60,892 bases of DNA from Alphaproteobacteria bacterium. Lineage in GTDB: Bacteria; Pseudomonadota; Alphaproteobacteria; SMXS01. Positions within the stretch are counted from its first letter, which is position 1. Each line of letters begins with the position of its first letter. The translations under genes were made by a program, and so were the position numbers. Positions 42,793 through 51,431 of this stretch are shown in pieces. The stretch is taken from NCBI GenBank assembly GCA_016124315.1, contig WGNW01000033.1:1-60892 (forward strand). The letters are read 5' to 3'. The notes beneath the pieces are model-generated. The model did no database searches. It saw nothing but the letters and a program-made list of their open reading frames with translations, and was not told the origin of the DNA.

Positions 42793-43764
42793 TTGGTATT
42801 CGGACACAGACAATCCCGCATTCTTTCCCTGACTGCCTGGAATCACTGGCTTGCCCGGCGCGAGGTGAAGCTGGCGCTGCGCGCGCTGCAGTTCGTCCTG
42901 GTCATCGGCGTGCTCGTCTGGCTCGGGCTGCGCGTGAACAGGATCGGCTGGCACGACGTACGTCGGTCGCTGCCGGAGTCCGTCTGGTTCTATGTGCTCT
43001 TCGTGCCGATGTATTTCGCCGTTCCGGTCACGGAGCTGCTGAGTTACCGCGCCATGCGATGGCGCATCGGCTTCTGGCGCAGCCTCCCCATGTTCGTGCG
43101 CAAGCGGGTCTACAATTACGCGGTGATGAGCTATTCGGGCGAAGCCTACATGTTCCTGTGGGCCAAGCGGCATCTCGACCTCAGCGGCCGTCAGCTGCTG
43201 TCCATGGTCAAGGACAACAACCTGCTGTCGGGACTCGCGTCCAACTCCTTCACCCTGCTGCTGCTCGGGCTGTTCTTCGCCACCGGGCAGCTCAAGACCC
43301 TGCTGAACGCCTCGCCCGACACCGGCGCCTACGTGGCGGCGACGGTGGTGGTGGGGGCGGTCATGGTGCTGCTCGTCGTCGGTCTCAACCGCCGGATCAT
43401 GAGCGTGCCCTTCCCCATGGCGGCCCGGATCACCGCCTTCCACGGCGCACGGGTGGCGATCGTCCTGCTGCTGCAGACGGCGCAATGGGCGGTGGTATTC
43501 CCCCATGTGCCCGTGACCACCTGGATGCTGTTCCTCACGGCGCAGATGGTGCTGACCCGGCTGCCGTTCCTGCCCAACCAGGATCTGACGAGCGTCGGGG
43601 TGGCCATGCTGCTCACCCGCTACGTGGATGCGCCGGAGGCGGCGGTGGCCGGCATGTTCCTCGTCTCCGGCGCGCTCTATCAGGCGCTCAACCTGGGGTT
43701 CTTCCTGGTGACCTCGGTCGGCACCTACGCTCCCCGCAAGGAAGCCGTCGAACTGGAGGAATAG
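42793..43764 (+). CDS. Multi-pass inner-membrane protein, family not recognised
   Basis: About 323 residues with seven or eight hydrophobic segments (for example VLVIGVLVWLGL, FYVLFVPMYFAVPV, SFTLLLLGLFFA, AATVVVGAVMVLLVVGL, MFLVSGALYQALNLGFFLV). Layout and length are similar to UPF0104/MprF-like flippase-domain proteins that often accompany glycolipid glycosyltransferases, but no signature is clear enough to name it. Start uncertain: TTG 42793 with a weak AGG upstream; no in-frame ATG gives a better context. It follows the glycosyltransferase by 73 bp and converges with the globin gene. Confidence 0.75.
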   Translation: MVFGHRQSRILSLTAWNHWLARREVKLALRALQFVLVIGVLVWLGLRVNRIGWHDVRRSLPESVWFYVLFVPMYFAVPVTELLSYRAMRWRIGFWRSLPMFVRKRVYNYAVMSYSGEAYMFLWAKRHLDLSGRQLLSMVKDNNLLSGLASNSFTLLLLGLFFATGQLKTLLNASPDTGAYVAATVVVGAVMVLLVVGLNRRIMSVPFPMAARITAFHGARVAIVLLLQTAQWAVVFPHVPVTTWMLFLTAQMVLTRLPFLPNQDLTSVGVAMLLTRYVDAPEAAVAGMFLVSGALYQALNLGFFLVTSVGTYAPRKEAVELEE

Positions 43765-43780
43765 AGCGTCCGAGCGGGCC

Positions 43781-44161
43781 TCAGGCCTGGTTGCGCACGG
43801 TCTCCGCGATACGGAAGAAGGCTTGCTTGGCCGCCTGGCGCAACTCTTCCGGCGCCTCGACGTCGCGCAGCGCCCGCTCCATGCACGCCAGCCACTGGTC
43901 CCGCTCCCTCTCGCCGATGGCGTAGGGGGCGTGCGGCCTGGTCAGGCAGACCGTGCCGTACTTCTCCCGGTAGAGCGCCGGCCCGCCCAGCCAGCCGGAC
44001 AGGTACTCGAACAGCTTCTCCTTGATGTTCCCCAGGTCTTCGCCGTGCATGGCGCGGATCTGGCTGGCGTCCTCCAGGCTGTCCATGGCGTCGTAGAAGG
44101 CGTTGGCCAGGGCCCGGACGCCCTGCTCGCCGCCCAGCATCTCGTAAGGTGATTGCCGCAT
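43781..44161 (-). CDS. Group II truncated haemoglobin
   Basis: 126 residues, 2-on-2 globin. SPYEMLGGEQGVRALANAFY is helix A/B, YLSGWLGGPALYREKYG the E-helix region with the conserved W-x-G-G-P, and LTRPHAPYAIGERERDQWL contains the proximal His with the R-x-x-W signature of group II. Such proteins bind O2 or NO and are linked to oxidative or nitrosative stress. ATG 44161 gives the family start; the frame is open further to 44233. It lies 90 bp downstream of the acyl-CoA synthetase on the same strand. Confidence 0.93.
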   Translation of the reverse strand: MRQSPYEMLGGEQGVRALANAFYDAMDSLEDASQIRAMHGEDLGNIKEKLFEYLSGWLGGPALYREKYGTVCLTRPHAPYAIGERERDQWLACMERALRDVEAPEELRQAAKQAFFRIAETVRNQA

Positions 44162-44251
44162 TGCGTGCTTCCCGTTTTGTTCGATGCCGCACTGATAGCG
44201 CGCGTCGCGGGATGCGTCCTTGCGCAGGATCAACGGGCGGGGCGGCGGCGC

Positions 44252-45802
44252 TTAGACTTTGCTGGTCTGGTTCTTCCAGTAGGGCTCGCGCAGCTCCCGC
44301 TTCAGGATCTTGCCCGAGCCAGTGCGCGGCAGCTCCTCGATGAAGTCCACCGAGCGGGGCACCTTGTAGCCCGCCAGGTGGGTGCGGGCGTAGGCGATCA
44401 CGTCCTGCTCGCCCAGGTGGCTGCCGGGGCGCGGCACCACCACCGCGTGGACGCTCTCGCCCCATTCCTCGCTGGGGATGCCGAACACCGCCACGTCCAT
44501 CACGTCCGGGTGGTGCTCCAGCGCGTCCTCGATCTCGGCCGGGTAGATGTTCATGCCGCCCGAGATGATCATGTCCTTCTTGCGGTCGCAGATATAGAAG
44601 AAGCCTTCCTCGTCGAAATAGGCCACGTCGCCGACGGTCTGCTTGTCGCCGCGCCGGTCCTTCAGGTACTGGTCGCGCGCCTTGTAGTACTCGGTGAACA
44701 CGCCGGGGCTGCGGATGAACAGCTCGCCGGGCGTGTGGGGCGTGGTGATGACGTTGCCGTCGTCGTCCAGCAGGAAGATCTCGACGCCCGGCGCCGGCTT
44801 GCCGCAGGAGCCGGGCTTGGACAGCTGGTATTCGGGGGTGAGCACCGTGTTCACGCCCAGCTCCGTGGAGCCGTAGACCTCGAACAGCGACAGCTTGGGG
44901 AAGCGGTCCAGGTACATCTTCTTGAGGGCGTAGGACCAGGGCGCGGCATTGGCGATGAGGATGCGCATGGAACTGACGTCGTAGCGGCCGAACACCGTCT
45001 CGTCGAGCTGGCACACCCGGCGGATCGGCGTGGGCGCCGAGAAGGTGGACGAGACCCTGTACTTGTCGACGAGGCGCAGCCAGTCCTCCGGGTCGAACTT
45101 GCGCTGCAGCACGACGGTCTGGCCCAGCATGATGCCCATGCCCATGAACGACGCCGGGCCCGAGTGGTAGAGCGGGCCGGTGGTGATATAGACGTCGTCG
45201 GGCCGGTAGCCGATCAGCCCCATGAGCTCGGAGACCAGGTCGGCGTTGCCGGCACTGTCCCGGTAGGCGCCCTTCGGCCGTCCGGTGGTGCCCGAGGTGT
45301 AGATCATCGAGTTGGCCTGCCCGGGCAGCAGCACCGGCGCAATGGGTGTGGCGTCCGCTGCCGCGAGCAGCGATGCTGCGTCGCGCATGCCGGGGCCGGG
45401 CGGCCCGTCGAATATCACGATCTCGCGAACCTTGGGGATGTCCTCGCGGATCTGCGCCAGCATGGCCGCGAACTCGGCATCGGCGAAGACGTAGGCGGCG
45501 TCCGAATTGTCGATGATGTAGGCCGCCTCCTCCGGCGCCAGCCGGTAGTTCAGCGGCACGGCGGTGGCGCCGGTCTTGCGGGCGGCGGCGATCGCCGCGA
45601 CGATCCAGGTCGAGTTGCGGCCGCACCAGACGATCCGGTCCTTGGGCTTCATGCCCAGCGCCATGAGCGCGTTGCCCAGCCGGTTGGCGTTGTTCTCCAG
45701 TTCCGCGTAGGTCCAGCGGATCAGGGTACCGTCCGGCCGGTCGTCGATCACCGCCGGCTTGTCCGGCTGGGTGCGGGCCTTGTCGGTCAACGGATCGTTC
45801 AT
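44252..45802 (-). CDS. Acyl-CoA synthetase (AMP-forming)
   Basis: 516 residues, ANL superfamily. ANSMIYTSGTTGRPKGAYRD is the P-loop (A3), EVYGSTELG the A5 motif, VGDVAYFDEEGFFYICDRKK the A7/A8 hinge and RTGSGKILKRELRE the catalytic lysine region near the C-terminus. It activates a carboxylic acid to an acyl-AMP and then acyl-CoA; the acid is unknown, but the adjacent EthD and phosphotransferase-type genes fit catabolism of an unusual acid. ATG 45802 is chosen because GGGGAGG precedes it with six bases; ATG 45808 has no spacing. Confidence 0.95.
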   Translation of the reverse strand: MNDPLTDKARTQPDKPAVIDDRPDGTLIRWTYAELENNANRLGNALMALGMKPKDRIVWCGRNSTWIVAAIAAARKTGATAVPLNYRLAPEEAAYIIDNSDAAYVFADAEFAAMLAQIREDIPKVREIVIFDGPPGPGMRDAASLLAAADATPIAPVLLPGQANSMIYTSGTTGRPKGAYRDSAGNADLVSELMGLIGYRPDDVYITTGPLYHSGPASFMGMGIMLGQTVVLQRKFDPEDWLRLVDKYRVSSTFSAPTPIRRVCQLDETVFGRYDVSSMRILIANAAPWSYALKKMYLDRFPKLSLFEVYGSTELGVNTVLTPEYQLSKPGSCGKPAPGVEIFLLDDDGNVITTPHTPGELFIRSPGVFTEYYKARDQYLKDRRGDKQTVGDVAYFDEEGFFYICDRKKDMIISGGMNIYPAEIEDALEHHPDVMDVAVFGIPSEEWGESVHAVVVPRPGSHLGEQDVIAYARTHLAGYKVPRSVDFIEELPRTGSGKILKRELREPYWKNQTSKV

Positions 45803-45867
45803 CGGCATCCTCCCCAAGTTACCGCGTGGTTTCCCGCCAGGAGCAGACCAGCAGCCGGGCCGCAGCG

Positions 45868-46443
45868 TCAAGCCTTGATGACGTGCTCGGTGGCGATCAT
45901 GACATGCATGGCGGCCGGGTCCTTCATTTTGGCGGCGACCGCGTGCGCGTCGGCCAGGCTGTTGAACCAGGTGCAGTCGTAGCCGCGGCAGAAGCCCTCG
46001 CCGGAGGTCACGCCGTTGCGGAGGTAGCGGCGGACCGTGGGCAGCACGGCGACGGGAGGCACCTTCCCGTCCATCGCTGACAGCGTGCGCAGCACCTTGA
46101 TTCCCGGGCGGGGCCACTCGCCGCTTTTCGGCGCCGTCTCCGCGACGGGCAGGACAACCAGGCTGGCTTGGTCGATGAACCGGGCCTCGTCCTCGCCGAC
46201 CTCCTCCCAGTAGGGATCGGCCGGATTCCGGTCGAGCGCCCCGGCGTCCTCCAGCCAGACCTCGGCGACGCCGTGACAGGGCGACGAAGGGGGCAGGGTG
46301 GCCGGCAGCGGGTGGTTCTGGACATAGCGCGCAAGGCCCGGCAGGCGCAGCACCACCTCCGCGTGCCGCTCGAGCCAGTAGCGCTGGAACTGGGCATGGG
46401 ACAGGTCGGGCCGTTTGCGGAAGAAGGCGGCGAATTTCAGCAT
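45868..46443 (-). CDS. EthD-domain protein (copy 2, shortened second half)
   Basis: 191 residues, ferredoxin-like dimeric alpha/beta-barrel fold. The first half MLKFAAFFRKRPDLSHAQFQ, RYWLERHAEVVLRLPGLARY, VQNHPLPATL is a full EthD domain. The second half, TVRRYLRNGVTSGEGFCRGY then DCTWFNSLADAHAVAAKMKD and ATEHVIKA, repeats the fold but lacks the about 20-residue F-x-x-H-W-L-x-x-H helix present in the copy at 46445. EthD proteins accompany degradation of ethers, aromatics and related compounds, often without known chemistry. It begins one base after the stop of the upstream copy, so both are co-transcribed with the acyl-CoA synthetase. Confidence 0.88.
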   Translation of the reverse strand: MLKFAAFFRKRPDLSHAQFQRYWLERHAEVVLRLPGLARYVQNHPLPATLPPSSPCHGVAEVWLEDAGALDRNPADPYWEEVGEDEARFIDQASLVVLPVAETAPKSGEWPRPGIKVLRTLSAMDGKVPPVAVLPTVRRYLRNGVTSGEGFCRGYDCTWFNSLADAHAVAAKMKDPAAMHVMIATEHVIKA

Positions 46444-46444
46444 G

Positions 46445-47116
46445 TCACGGCTTGATGACGTGCTCGGCGACCATCAGGCGGATGGTGGCGCCGGTGTCCT
46501 TGAAGGCCGGTTCGTCGGCGTCGACCGCCTTGTGCTCCGGTGTCGGCCCGGACGCGCGGGCGTCGTCGAGGCTGTCGAACCAGGTGGCGCCGTAGCCGTC
46601 GCAGAAGATGTCGGCGCCGCTCCGGTAGGCGCCCGCCTTCACGTGGTTCTGGACGTGGCGCCGCACGCCCGGGATGGCGGCGACCAGCGGACCGTGGACG
46701 TCGAGCCAGTGGCGCTGGAAGGCTTCGACCTCCAGGCCCGGCTTTCGGGTCGCCGTCTTGATGCTTTTCACCCCCGGCCGCGGCCATCCGGTGTCGAGCA
46801 CCGCATACTCGTCGACCAGCAGGAAGGCGAGGGAGGCGCGGTCGATGAACCGCTCCTCGTCCGCCACCACCTCCGGCCAGTAGCGGCTCCTGGTGTTCCG
46901 CTTCAGCGCCTCGGCGTCCTCGAACCAGACCTCGACCACGCCGTCGAAAGCCGGCGCCGGGCCCAGACGGGTCTCGGGCAGCGGATGATTCTGGACGTAG
47001 CGGACCAGGCCCTCGAGGCCGAGCACCACGCCGGCATGGCGGGTGAGCCAGTAGTCGTAGAACTCGTCGTCGGGCATGCCCGCCCGCTTGCGAAAGAATT
47101 CCACCGCCTTGAGCAT
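46445..47116 (-). CDS. EthD-domain protein (copy 1, two complete domains)
   Basis: 223 residues with two EthD domains in tandem. Domain 1: MLKAVEFFRKRAGMPDDEFY, DYWLTRHAGVVLGLEGLVRY, VQNHPLPETR. Domain 2: LEVEAFQRHWLDVHGPLVAA, IPGVRRHVQNHVKAG, GYGATWFDSLDDARA, MVAEHVIKP. It shares start, middle and the end EHVIK with the downstream paralogue, a clear tandem duplication. GGGAGGG sits five bases before ATG 47116. First gene of the run EthD-EthD-acyl-CoA synthetase-globin on the minus strand; divergent from the carboxymuconolactone decarboxylase-like gene. Confidence 0.9.
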   Translation of the reverse strand: MLKAVEFFRKRAGMPDDEFYDYWLTRHAGVVLGLEGLVRYVQNHPLPETRLGPAPAFDGVVEVWFEDAEALKRNTRSRYWPEVVADEERFIDRASLAFLLVDEYAVLDTGWPRPGVKSIKTATRKPGLEVEAFQRHWLDVHGPLVAAIPGVRRHVQNHVKAGAYRSGADIFCDGYGATWFDSLDDARASGPTPEHKAVDADEPAFKDTGATIRLMVAEHVIKP

Positions 47117-47290
47117 ACAGTCCCTCCCGTCGCGGTGCATTTCAGCACGGGCGTTTTCTCCGGTCACGCGTGAATTTCCTTGGACTCGATTCCCGCGCTG
47201 TCCCATGCTTTCGGCGGGAAGCGAGGGGAGCGCAGCCGGCGCTCCACCGAACAGGCGCGGGCCGCCGCGCCAGGACAGGAGTGGGAACAG

Positions 47291-47881
47291 ATGACACGTG
47301 TCGCCAAGATCGACGTCGAGAACTGGGATCCGGACCTGCGCGCCATGACGCGCGCCGACGAGGCCACGCCGCTTGAGCAGGGCCTGATGCGCATCTTCGC
47401 CAACGTGCCGGAGCTGGCGAAGGCGTTCGTCCAGTTCGGCGGCGCCATGAAGCAGTCACGCACCCTCTCGCCGCGGCTGGTGGAACTGGTGCGGTTGCGG
47501 GTCGCCTTCCACAACCAGTGCCGCAGCTGCATGGCGATCCGCTACACCGAGGCCGCCAATGACGGCGTCACCGAGGATCTGGTGTGCTCGCTGGAGCGCC
47601 CGGCCGAGGCGGCCAACCTCACCGAGGCCGAGAAGGCCGCCATCGATTATGGCGAGCGCTTCGCCACCAACCACCTGTCCATCGACGACGCCGTCTACGA
47701 CCGGCTGCGCCAACACTTCACCGAGGCGCAGATCGTCGAGCTGGGCACCACCGTCGCCTTCTTCGTGGGCTTCGGCCGCCTCGCCGCCACCTGGCACATG
47801 GTCGAGGAACTGCCGAAGACGTTCCAGGAGAGCGAGGACGTCATCGCCCCCTGGAAGCAGGAGGCGATCCTGGTCCGTTAG
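47291..47881 (+). CDS. Carboxymuconolactone decarboxylase family protein (AhpD-like)
   Basis: 196 residues, all-helical CMD/AhpD fold. The motif HNQCRSCMAIRYTEAANDGV provides the C-x-x-C and following histidine-type region of alkylhydroperoxidase-like members, so a thiol-based peroxidase or reductase role is more likely than decarboxylation. LMRIFANVPELAKAFVQFGG and TEAQIVELGTTVAFFVGFGR are typical flanking helices. ATG 47291 follows CAGGAG by nine bases. It is divergent from the EthD operon across 174 bp, which suggests common control. Confidence 0.88.
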   Translation: MTRVAKIDVENWDPDLRAMTRADEATPLEQGLMRIFANVPELAKAFVQFGGAMKQSRTLSPRLVELVRLRVAFHNQCRSCMAIRYTEAANDGVTEDLVCSLERPAEAANLTEAEKAAIDYGERFATNHLSIDDAVYDRLRQHFTEAQIVELGTTVAFFVGFGRLAATWHMVEELPKTFQESEDVIAPWKQEAILVR

Positions 47882-48212
47882 GACTTCAGCTGCCCTTCGC
47901 CCGCGCGTGCCGCTGCCGCGGTGTCGCGAGACGGTTTCCTTCCGCGTCCTTGCGAGCCCCGAAGGGGCGCGGCAATCCAGAGGCATCGGGGACGGGCCGG
48001 TGGGCGCGGACCCTGGGTCGCCGCGCTCCTCGCGATGACCCTGCAGGACCCGCTCGCATCGAGTGCGGCCCCCGGGGCCGCGTATCGAGATGCGCTGCCG
48101 CTGCACCTCATCGAGGGTTTCGATACGATTTGGCGCGGTGCGCCAAATCCCTCGACCGGAGCGGATAAAGGACCGGCGGCCGTGCCTTGCGGCAAGCCGG
48201 GGCAGCCCGGCA
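47882..48212. repeat. Intergenic palindromic repeats between convergent genes (331 bp gap)
   Basis: No gene seen. Left arm TCCTTGCGAG...GCGCGGCAATCCAG (47948-47980) and right arm CCCTGGGTCGCCGCGCTCCTCGCGATGAC (48011-48038) form a large imperfect inverted repeat; inside the left arm GCCCC-GAA-GGGGC (47956-47968) is a perfect mini-hairpin. The unit resembles the dispersed TTGCGAG...GCAATCCAG repeats common between genes in alphaproteobacteria. A second structure follows: CGTATCGA (48081-48088) with TCGATACG (48120-48127), then the perfect hairpin GATTTGGCGC-GGT-GCGCCAAATC (48127-48149), which could block convergent transcripts although no T tract follows. Confidence 0.6.
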
Positions 48213-49199
48213 TTACCCCTGACCCAGGCGCTTGCGCTCCCAGTCGAGGGCGGTCCTCACGATCATCTCCAGGTCCTCGTGCCGGGGCTGCCAGCCGAAC
48301 AGGCGGCGGATGCGACTGGCCTCGGCCACCAGCTCGGCCACGTCGCCGGCCCGGCGCGGCGCGGCGCGGGCGTCGATCTTGCGGTTGGACACCCGTTCCA
48401 GCGCCGCGATCACCTGCCTGACCGAACTGCCCTTTCCGTAGCCGCAGTTGAGCACCTGGCTGTCGCCGCCGGCACGCAGGTAGTCGAGCGCCCGGACATG
48501 GGCGTCGGCCAGGTCGACCACGTGGATGTAGTCGCGCACGCCGGTGCCGTCGGGCGTGGGATAGTCGTCGCCGAAGATGTCCAGGTGGTCGCGCTGGCCG
48601 GTCAGCACCTCGACGGCCAGCTTGATCAGGTGGGTCGCGTTCTTCGACGACTGGCCGCGGCGGCCCAGCGGGTCGGCGCCGGCGACGTTGAAGTAGCGCA
48701 GCGCCACGTAGCGCAATTCGTGGGCGGCGGCCGCGTCGCGCAGCATCCACTCGGTCATCAGCTTGGACGCGCCGTAAGGCGATATGGGCACCGTGGCGGC
48801 GTCCTCGCGCACCGGCACCTGCCGGGCGTCGCCGTAGACCGCCGCGGTCGAGGAGAAAATGAAATGCGGTACGCCCGCCTCGACGCAGGCCTCCAGCAGG
48901 CCATGGGTGTTGAGGGTGTTGTTGCGGTAATAGGCCAGCGGCTGCGCGACGGACTCCGGAACGACGATCGAGCCGGCGAAATGCAGCACCGCCTCGACGC
49001 CGTCGGCCAGCACGTCGGCGAGCAGTGCGCGGTCGCCCACGTCGCCCTGGATGAAGGTGGCCTCGCCGGGGATCATGCCGCGCACCCCGTTCGACAGATT
49101 GTCCAGCACCACGACGGCGTAGCCGGCGTCGAGCAACTGCTGGGTTGTGTGGCTGCCGATGTAACCGGCCCCCCCGGTCACCAGGATTCGTCCGCGCAT
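48213..49199 (-). CDS. galE: UDP-glucose 4-epimerase
   Basis: 328 residues, extended short-chain dehydrogenase. RILVTGGAGYIGSHTTQQLL is the NAD-binding loop, FIFSSTAAVYGDA supplies the catalytic Ser/Thr, PISPYGASKLMTEW the Y-x-x-x-K pair and YVALRYFNVAGADPLGRRGQ the sugar-binding loop of GalE. It interconverts UDP-glucose and UDP-galactose, giving precursors for the exopolysaccharide made by the divergent operon that starts at 49432. Confidence 0.95.
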   Translation of the reverse strand: MRGRILVTGGAGYIGSHTTQQLLDAGYAVVVLDNLSNGVRGMIPGEATFIQGDVGDRALLADVLADGVEAVLHFAGSIVVPESVAQPLAYYRNNTLNTHGLLEACVEAGVPHFIFSSTAAVYGDARQVPVREDAATVPISPYGASKLMTEWMLRDAAAAHELRYVALRYFNVAGADPLGRRGQSSKNATHLIKLAVEVLTGQRDHLDIFGDDYPTPDGTGVRDYIHVVDLADAHVRALDYLRAGGDSQVLNCGYGKGSSVRQVIAALERVSNRKIDARAAPRRAGDVAELVAEASRIRRLFGWQPRHEDLEMIVRTALDWERKRLGQG

Positions 49200-49222
49200 G
49201 TCTCACCTCTTGCGGCGCACAC

Positions 49223-49232
49223 TAGTTAACTA
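49223..49232. promoter_or_regulatory. Ten-base palindrome in the galE/EPS divergent gap
   Basis: TAGTTAACTA is a perfect palindrome 24 bp upstream of the galE start and about 200 bp upstream of the export operon, in a gap otherwise G+C-rich. A possible operator or promoter element for the two divergent units; the rest of the 232-bp gap has an A+T-rich patch AATCAAATATGTATTTACAG (about 49275-49294) suited to a promoter. Confidence 0.3.
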
Positions 49233-49431
49233 TGTGGTGGGAGTATGGCAACGCGCCGTGACATGGCGGCCGGAATCAAATATGTATTTACAGGCGACAC
49301 TGCCGGTAGCAGCGGGTGGCATGGTTCGGCGCAGGGCTCGGCGTCCATCGGGGCGCTTTCTCTCCAGGGGGGGATCGTAGGCGCAGGGAACCTGGCCTCC
49401 GCACGCGCACGCAGTGCAAGGGGGCTCATGA

Positions 49432-50733
49432 ATGTCACTGGTGGCTGGACGCACCGAAGCTAACACGACCGGCGCTGCCCGGTGCTGGTCCGTCCGCGGT
49501 GCGGCGCTGCTGGCCGGCATTCTCCTGCAGTCGCATGGCGCCGGCGCGGTCGAATTCGGTCACGCGGTGGTCGGCTCGACAGTGCCCGACCGGCCGCAGC
49601 CTCTCTATGATCCGATCGGCATCCGGGCGGGCAGCTTCATGGTCTATCCGAGCCTTGGTGTGCGGGCGATCTACAACGACAACATCTACGCCGAACCTAC
49701 CGACCGCAAGAGCGACGCCATCATCGCCGTCCAACCGGCGGTCTATGCCAAGTCGCTGTGGGAGCGGCACAGCCTGACGGCGCGCCTGTCGGGCGACATC
49801 GGGATTTTCACCCAGCATTCGTCCGAAGACTACCAGGACGCACGGGCCAATCTGCAGGGCCGTATCGACATCGCGGAGGGCAGCAGCCTGAAGATCGGCC
49901 TGGAAGGGGGGCGTGACCACGAGCGTCGGGATTCCCCCGACGACGCCCGGGGCCTGCACCCGACCATCTTCTACCGCCTGGCGCCGAACATCCAATGGGA
50001 CCAGCGCTTCAACAGGCTTTCGCTGCGGCTCACCGGCGACATGGAGAAGCTGGATTTCCGCGACGTGCAGGCGCTGAACGGCGCCATCATCAACGAGGAC
50101 GATCGCGACCGCCTGTCGTGGGACGTCGAAGGAAGGGTCGGTTACGACTTCGTCAAGTCAGTCGAGGGCTTCGCCAGCGCACTCTACGACAATCGCAATT
50201 ACGTTTCGGCGGTGGACGACAGGGGCTTCGACCGGGATTCCCACGGCTACGGAATTTTCGGCGGCATCATTCTGGAGGTGACGGGAACGATGTCCGCCGA
50301 GGCCTATGCGGGCTACCGACGGCAGGACTACAAGGATCCCCGGCTCAAGTCCTTCGGCGGCTTCGGCGGCGGTCTCAACCTGGTCTGGGCGCCGACCAAG
50401 CTGACGACCGTCACGGTCACTGGAGAGCGGGTGATCGAGGAGACGACGCAGAAACTGGAGTCCGGCGTCTTCGCCAGCCGGCTCTCGGTGACCGTCGACC
50501 ACGAGCTGCGGCGCAACGTCATCATCACCCTGAGCGGCCGGTTCATCCGGCGCGACTACCAGGGACAGTCGCGTACCGATGAGACGTGGCAGGGGAGCGC
50601 GGGGGTGGAGTACAAGCTTAGCCGCCATTTCCGGCTTCGTGCCGGCTATACCTACAATTCGCGGGATTCAACCGCGGCTTCCGAAAACTTCGAGATGAAC
50701 CAGGCCTATGTCGACTTGCATGCGGACTACTGA
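49432..50733 (+). CDS. Outer-membrane beta-barrel protein of an exopolysaccharide locus
   Basis: 433 residues. A hydrophobic signal segment (about 22-40, GAALLAGILLQSHGAGA) is followed by many alternating beta strands, starting with IGIRAGSFMVYPSLGVRAIY and NDNIYAEPTDRKSDAIIAVQ, the pattern of the BBP2_2 family of barrels linked to EPS export. It ends in an aromatic residue pattern (AYVDLHADY), as expected for BAM substrates. It probably serves as, or assists, the outer-membrane passage of the polymer with the Wza-like protein encoded next. AAGGGGG lies seven bases before ATG 49432. Confidence 0.88.
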   Translation: MSLVAGRTEANTTGAARCWSVRGAALLAGILLQSHGAGAVEFGHAVVGSTVPDRPQPLYDPIGIRAGSFMVYPSLGVRAIYNDNIYAEPTDRKSDAIIAVQPAVYAKSLWERHSLTARLSGDIGIFTQHSSEDYQDARANLQGRIDIAEGSSLKIGLEGGRDHERRDSPDDARGLHPTIFYRLAPNIQWDQRFNRLSLRLTGDMEKLDFRDVQALNGAIINEDDRDRLSWDVEGRVGYDFVKSVEGFASALYDNRNYVSAVDDRGFDRDSHGYGIFGGIILEVTGTMSAEAYAGYRRQDYKDPRLKSFGGFGGGLNLVWAPTKLTTVTVTGERVIEETTQKLESGVFASRLSVTVDHELRRNVIITLSGRFIRRDYQGQSRTDETWQGSAGVEYKLSRHFRLRAGYTYNSRDSTAASENFEMNQAYVDLHADY

Positions 50734-51307
50734 GCGCCCCGGCATTCCTCCTTTTCTTCCCGCCCTCGCCGGGATTGTCCTGGGTTGCCTGGCCGTGCTG
50801 ATGTCGGTCCTGTGGGCGCCGGCCTCGGCTCAGCCTGCCGTGGACAACAACCAGTACACACTGGGTCCGGGCGACGAGATCCGCGTCACGGTGTTCGGGG
50901 AGCCGGACCTTTCCGGCCAGTTCAAGGTGGGCAGCGAGGGAACGATCTCGTTGCCCCTGATCGGGCAGGTGGCCGCGCTCGGCCGCACCACCTCCGAGAT
51001 CGAGAAGAGCATCGTCGACAAGCTGTCCCCCGATTACGTCAAGGACCCCAACGTCAGCATCGAGGTGCTGACCTACCGGCCGTTCTTCATCATGGGCGAG
51101 GTCAACAAGCCGGGAAGTTACGCCTACGTCAACGGCATGACCGTCCTGGAGGCCGTCGCCCTCGCCGGAGGCTTCACCTACCGGGCCAAGACCGGAGAGG
51201 TCTACATCAAGCGGACCGTCGACGGGAACACCACCGAGACTTTGGAGCCGGTGGAGTCCACCGTCTTGCCGGGAGACGTGATCCGCGTGCGGGAGCGCTA
51301 CTTCTGA
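50708..51307 (+). CDS. wza: Polysaccharide export protein, Wza-like
   Basis: 199 residues. After an N-terminal hydrophobic signal (about 17-41), QYTLGPGDEIRVTVFGEPDL begins the Poly_export domain, followed by the SLBB-type region TYRPFFIMGEVNKPGSYAYV and NGMTVLEAVALAGGFTYRAK. There is no lipobox cysteine and only one SLBB-like unit, so it is shorter than E. coli Wza (379) and belongs to the small GumB/ExoF-like exporters, which fits with a separate barrel protein upstream. ATG 50708 overlaps the end of the barrel gene by 26 bp; ATG 50720 is an alternative. Confidence 0.92.
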   Translation: MSTCMRTTERPGIPPFLPALAGIVLGCLAVLMSVLWAPASAQPAVDNNQYTLGPGDEIRVTVFGEPDLSGQFKVGSEGTISLPLIGQVAALGRTTSEIEKSIVDKLSPDYVKDPNVSIEVLTYRPFFIMGEVNKPGSYAYVNGMTVLEAVALAGGFTYRAKTGEVYIKRTVDGNTTETLEPVESTVLPGDVIRVRERYF

Positions 51308-51431
51308 TGCCGGCCCTGTGCACCGCAATCCCCGGCTGGACGCGACCGCCGCCGCACTGCAACATGGCGTGGATAAACTCCTCCCGGACGTTGCCGTCCA
51401 GATCATGCGCAGCCGAGATGGTGACGCCGCG

